The position numbers were made by a program, and so were the translations under genes. Of a stretch of 18,467 nt of DNA, positions 16,054-18,467 are shown in pieces; positions within the stretch are counted from its first letter, which is position 1; each line of letters begins with the position of its first letter. Below the pieces are notes generated by a model, which was not told the origin of the DNA, ran no database searches, and was given only the letters and a program-made list of their open reading frames with translations. Source of the DNA: DSSM01 sp964484125 (GTDB lineage Bacteria > Bacteroidota > Ignavibacteria > Tepidaquicellales > Tepidaquicellaceae). The stretch lies in contig CAZAEK010000030.1 of NCBI GenBank assembly GCA_964484125.1, positions 1 through 18,467 on the forward strand, written 5' to 3'.

Positions 16054-16752
16054 ATGAAAGATAAAAAGAAAATTGTTGTATTAACCGGTGCCGGAATAAG
16101 TGCAGAAAGCGGAATAAAAACTTTCCGTGGAGCAGGCGGTTTATGGGAGGGACACGATATAATGGAAGTCGCATCTCCTGAGGGTTGGAGAAAAAATCCC
16201 GAACTTGTACTCGAGTTTTATAACATCAGAAGAAAACAGCTTGCAGAAGTTAAGCCAAATCTTGCTCATACTTCATTGGTAAGACTTGAAGAAAAATATG
16301 ACGTAAGAATAATTACTCAGAATGTTGATGATTTACATGAAAGGGCAGGTTCAAAAAATGTTTTACATTTACACGGAGAATTAACAAAAGTCAGAAGTCA
16401 GGTTGACCCTTCAATTATTATTGATATAGGATACGGTGAACTAAAAATAGGAGACCTTTGCCCGAGGGATTCCCAATTAAGACCTCATATAGTATGGTTT
16501 GGAGAAATGGTTCCTTTGATAGAAGATGCCACTGAAGAATGTATGACTGCTGATATATTTATAGTAATTGGTACTTCAATGATTGTTTATCCTGCCGCAG
16601 GTCTGATAAACTATGTACCGGATAAATCACCAAAGTATATTATTGACCCGGAAAAACCTGCTATACACAGTAACTATTCAAATCTCCATTTTATTGTTGA
16701 GAAAGGTTCAACAGGTACTAAAAACCTTGTTGATAAACTACTTGCCGAATGA
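16054..16752 (+). CDS. Sir2-family NAD-dependent protein deacylase (CobB/SIRT5-like class), zinc cysteines missing
   Basis: A 232-residue sirtuin that would remove acyl groups from protein lysines using NAD+. The Rossmann/NAD motif GAGISAESGI is at residues 11-20, the TQNVDDLHERAG motif follows, and the catalytic base is His107 in LHLHGEL. Tyr56 and Arg59 (FYNIRRKQ) form the YxxR pair that in CobB/SIRT5 recognises succinyl and other acidic acyl groups. LRPHIVWFGE is intact. The zinc module normally has four Cys; only one remains in the corresponding stretch (LCPRDSQ), and the first CxxC pair is replaced by VRSQVD. I recall similar zinc-less sirtuins in Bacteroidota. The start ATG lies right after the cydB terminator, with no ribosome binding site; transcription by readthrough or from a promoter in the terminator region is unresolved. 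Convergent with mnhG. Confidence 0.93.
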   Translation: MKDKKKIVVLTGAGISAESGIKTFRGAGGLWEGHDIMEVASPEGWRKNPELVLEFYNIRRKQLAEVKPNLAHTSLVRLEEKYDVRIITQNVDDLHERAGSKNVLHLHGELTKVRSQVDPSIIIDIGYGELKIGDLCPRDSQLRPHIVWFGEMVPLIEDATEECMTADIFIVIGTSMIVYPAAGLINYVPDKSPKYIIDPEKPAIHSNYSNLHFIVEKGSTGTKNLVDKLLAE

Positions 16753-16782
16753 TAATAATTTCTTTTTAAAAAATCATTATTT

Positions 16783-17112
16783 CTATTCAATATCAATATC
16801 TTTCAGGTCGTCTGATTTTGTCTTATCCCATAATTTACTGCCTGATTTATATGCGGCTTTACCAATCAGATTAGCTGCGATTGGTGCAGTTATGAAAATA
16901 ATAAGTATTGTCGCAAGCATCCTGAAAGAAATTCCAAAATCCCCGAAAAAGAAAATTGCCGCCAGAATAAACAAAGAAAATCCGAGTGTCGAAGCTTTTG
17001 AAGTAGCGGATATCCTTAAAAAAGTGTCAGGCAACCTTAATAATCCTATTGCAGTTATAAGTATTAAAACAGAGCCCGTAATCAGAAGAAATATAATTAT
17101 GTATTCAATCAT
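16783..17112 (-). CDS. mnhG: Mrp Na+/H+ antiporter subunit G (MnhG/MrpG)
   Basis: Last gene of the antiporter operon, 109 residues from ATG at 17112 (MIEYIIIFLL). It has three helices, and GLLRLPDTFLRISATSKASTLG between helices 1 and 2 is the PhaG/MnhG signature. A longer reading from a codon at 17175 is possible but would overlap mnhF by 71 bp; the ATG at 17112 has a GGGAGG site four bases upstream and overlaps the mnhF stop by only 8 bp, as is typical. MnhG is a small subunit needed for assembly and activity of the multi-subunit cation/proton antiporter in the cytoplasmic membrane. The TAG stop lies 30 bp from the end of the convergent sir2. Confidence 0.92.
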   Translation of the reverse strand: MIEYIIIFLLITGSVLILITAIGLLRLPDTFLRISATSKASTLGFSLFILAAIFFFGDFGISFRMLATILIIFITAPIAANLIGKAAYKSGSKLWDKTKSDDLKDIDIE

Positions 17113-17383
17113 CTTTCCTCCCTTTATCAATATAATATGCAAAAGCCACAGTGCCGAGAAAACTAATAATTGCAAGAACGGTTACTATGTCAAGAAAAAC
17201 AGGTGAATTATAATATATTGAAAAACAAACTATAAATCCTATTGCTATAAAACCCATAGAATCGAGACCAATAACCCTGTCAGCGAGAGCAGGACCTTTA
17301 ATAATTCTTATCAATATCAGAATGAAAGAAATTACAAGTGAGGGGAATACAATAAAAAATAATGTATCGTTAATGGAAATCAC
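17105..17383 (-). CDS. mnhF: Mrp Na+/H+ antiporter subunit F (MnhF/MrpF)
   Basis: A 92-residue protein with three membrane helices; the RIIKGPALADRVIGLDSMG segment is the family hallmark (ladder of GP, DRV and LD). The start is GTG at 17383, sharing 4 bp (GTGA) with the mnhE stop, with GGAGG four bases upstream (17388-17392 on the + strand as CCTCC). It is a small membrane subunit of the Mrp complex, coupled to its neighbours by overlaps on both sides. Confidence 0.93.
   Translation of the reverse strand: MISINDTLFFIVFPSLVISFILILIRIIKGPALADRVIGLDSMGFIAIGFIVCFSIYYNSPVFLDIVTVLAIISFLGTVAFAYYIDKGRKDD
17117..17122 (-). promoter_or_regulatory. Ribosome binding site of mnhG
   Basis: GGGAGG on the minus strand, four bases before the ATG at 17112 and inside the end of mnhF. 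It decides the choice of the short mnhG start over the longer reading. Confidence 0.7.
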
Positions 17384-17850
17384 AGCGCCTCCAGTATTTT
17401 CTTTTCAAAACCGTTTTTAATATCACTGATGAATTTTTTCCTGTCATCAAGATACATCGTGTGAACAAAAAGGGATTTCTTGTCATCAGAAATATATAAT
17501 GACAAAGTCCCCGGAGTAAGCGAAATCATATTTGCAAGTATGGTAATGTGAATATCACTCTTAACATCAAGAGGAACTTCCACAATGCCCGGAGTAAATG
17601 TCATTTTGGGTTTTATGATTTCATTGGCTACTCTAAGGTTTGCAATTATAAGTTCCCATAAAAAAAACAGACCGAGAAAAAGAATTTTATGCGTATTCTT
17701 AAATTTAATCTTGTGAGTAAATAAATTCCCTGTATATAATGTTATCAAAGATGAAAGCAAAATACCGAGTAAAAAATTCTGATAAGAATAATCTGAAGTA
17801 AGCACAACCCAAAGAAAAGTAAAGGATGATATAATTAACGGATATCTCAT
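17380..17850 (-). CDS. mnhE: Mrp Na+/H+ antiporter subunit E (MnhE/MrpE)
   Basis: A 156-residue protein with hydrophobic helices in the first 75 residues and a soluble C-terminal part. The family pattern is visible in LWELIIANLRVANEIIKPK, then IVEVPLDVKSD and the LANMISLTPGTLSL motif, with the VHTMYLDD strand near the end. ATG at 17850 overlaps the mnhD stop by 4 bp (ATGA) and AGGA precedes it. MrpE is a structural subunit of the antiporter. Confidence 0.94.
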   Translation of the reverse strand: MRYPLIISSFTFLWVVLTSDYSYQNFLLGILLSSLITLYTGNLFTHKIKFKNTHKILFLGLFFLWELIIANLRVANEIIKPKMTFTPGIVEVPLDVKSDIHITILANMISLTPGTLSLYISDDKKSLFVHTMYLDDRKKFISDIKNGFEKKILEAL

Positions 17851-18467
17851 TTTCCTATAACATTTTTAATATATACTGCAGAATTTAAAATTTGTTCTGA
17901 AGCTTTTTGTGAAATAATATAAACGTGTTCGGGAAAAACACTAATCAGAATCATCAAAACGCTTACAATGATAACAGGAACATACCAACCGAATTTATTA
18001 GTTAATTTTTCCTCTTTTGTATCCGGATGTTCGATATTTTTCCAGAATGCCTCGTTCCAGATTTTCAGCATTGAATAGAGAGTAAGAATGCTGACAAGGA
18101 TTGCAACAGCTCCAATAAAATAATAGTGACTTTCGAACGCCGCTTTAATAACAAATAACTTAGCCCAGAATCCGGGAAACGGCGGAATTCCTGCAAGCGA
18201 GCCGGCTGAAATCATAAACATAATTGAAATAAACGGGTGGTTCTTGTAGATACCCCCAAGTCTATTCAGGTCGTAAGAACCATAAATTCTGTTAACAATA
18301 CCGCTGATGAAAAACAGATTTGTTTTTGCGAGCATAATATGAAAGAAGAAAAATACAGTCGCTGCGAGACCGTTAAGTGTGAATAATCCCAGACCAAGCA
18401 AGAGATAACCAATCTGGCTGACAATATGAAATGCGAGAATTCTTCTGAACTCAAACTGAGCAGCCGC
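17847..18467 (-). CDS. mnhD: Mrp Na+/H+ antiporter subunit D (MnhD/MrpD), C-terminal part; 5' end outside window
   Basis: Proton-translocating NuoN/NuoL-like subunit. The minus-strand frame is open to the right edge: upstream of the TTG at 18401 it still reads FEFRRILAFHIVSQIGYLLLG, the conserved line after helix VII, so that codon is internal and about 206 residues are visible. Further landmarks are the HIMLAKTNLFFISG helix with its conserved His and Lys, and MISAGSLAGIPPFPGFWAK, typical of proton-pumping antiporter-like subunits. It is the first visible gene of an operon reading D-E-F-G; the A, B and C subunits would be expected off the right edge. Mrp antiporters export Na+ using the proton gradient built by respiration. 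Confidence 0.95.
   Translation of the reverse strand, partial: AAAQFEFRRILAFHIVSQIGYLLLGLGLFTLNGLAATVFFFFHIMLAKTNLFFISGIVNRIYGSYDLNRLGGIYKNHPFISIMFMISAGSLAGIPPFPGFWAKLFVIKAAFESHYYFIGAVAILVSILTLYSMLKIWNEAFWKNIEHPDTKEEKLTNKFGWYVPVIIVSVLMILISVFPEHVYIISQKASEQILNSAVYIKNVIGK

Noticed and set aside
16748..16778. AATGAT/ATCATT inverted repeat between sir2 and mnhG as a bidirectional terminator
   Set aside because: The stem is only 6 AT-rich base pairs with a 19-base loop, too weak to claim as a terminator.
17113..17175. Longer N-terminus of mnhG
   Set aside because: It would overlap mnhF by 71 bp; the internal ATG at 17112 has a good ribosome binding site and the expected MnhG N-terminus.
18399..18401. 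TTG as the start of mnhD
   Set aside because: Conserved MnhD sequence continues in frame to the right edge of the window, so the codon is an internal leucine.
1..18467. tRNA, rRNA, insertion sequence or prophage genes
   Set aside because: No transposase, integrase, cloverleaf-like segment or rRNA sequence was recognised; coding sequence with respiratory or transport functions fills nearly all of the window.

Overview
The window is AT-rich and almost entirely protein-coding. It reads as the respiratory-chain locus of a member of the Bacteroidota/Chlorobiota/Ignavibacteriota (FCB) group. This rests on the alternative complex III (ACIII) fused to cytochrome oxidase gene order, the A2-type oxidase, a Sir2 variant of a kind I associate with Bacteroidota, AT-rich leaders that mostly lack a Shine-Dalgarno sequence, and palindromic intergenic repeats. 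The phylum is an inference; nothing in the window names a species.

Region 1 (1-7172, + strand) encodes a quinol:cytochrome c oxidoreductase, ACIII: the C-terminal part of ActB (cut by the left edge), ActC, a single protein fusing ActD and ActE, ActF, and then a membrane-anchored monoheme cytochrome c. A 183-bp gap between actC and actDE carries an 18-bp tandem duplication and three hairpins.

Region 2 (7169-12164, + strand) encodes an A2-type aa3 cytochrome c oxidase with its assembly factors, in the order SCO, CoxA, CoxC, CoxD, CoxB, CtaB (heme O synthase). Subunit II has an intact CuA site but no heme c domain of its own.

Region 3 (12175-16000, + strand) encodes a cytochrome bd-type quinol oxidase (CydA, CydB). 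It is preceded by a membrane protein with a C-terminal cytochrome c domain that looks by eye like a CydA paralogue which has lost its heme-ligand histidines. A strong rho-independent terminator follows cydB.

Region 4 (16054-18467) holds a Sir2-family deacylase on the + strand, starting right at the end of that terminator. Convergent with it, on the minus strand, is the end of an Mrp Na+/H+ antiporter operon (mnhD partial, E, F, G) with every junction overlapping.

Functionally, ACIII oxidises menaquinol and passes electrons through its heme c subunits and probably the separate cytochrome c to the CuA site of the aa3 oxidase. The bd oxidase takes electrons from quinol directly. The genes from actB to cydB lie on one strand with small gaps and only one obvious terminator, so both oxygen-reducing branches may be co-transcribed. 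The least conventional parts are the ActD-ActE fusion, the CydA-like cytochrome c protein, the palindromic cluster inside the act operon, and the terminator/sir2 junction.
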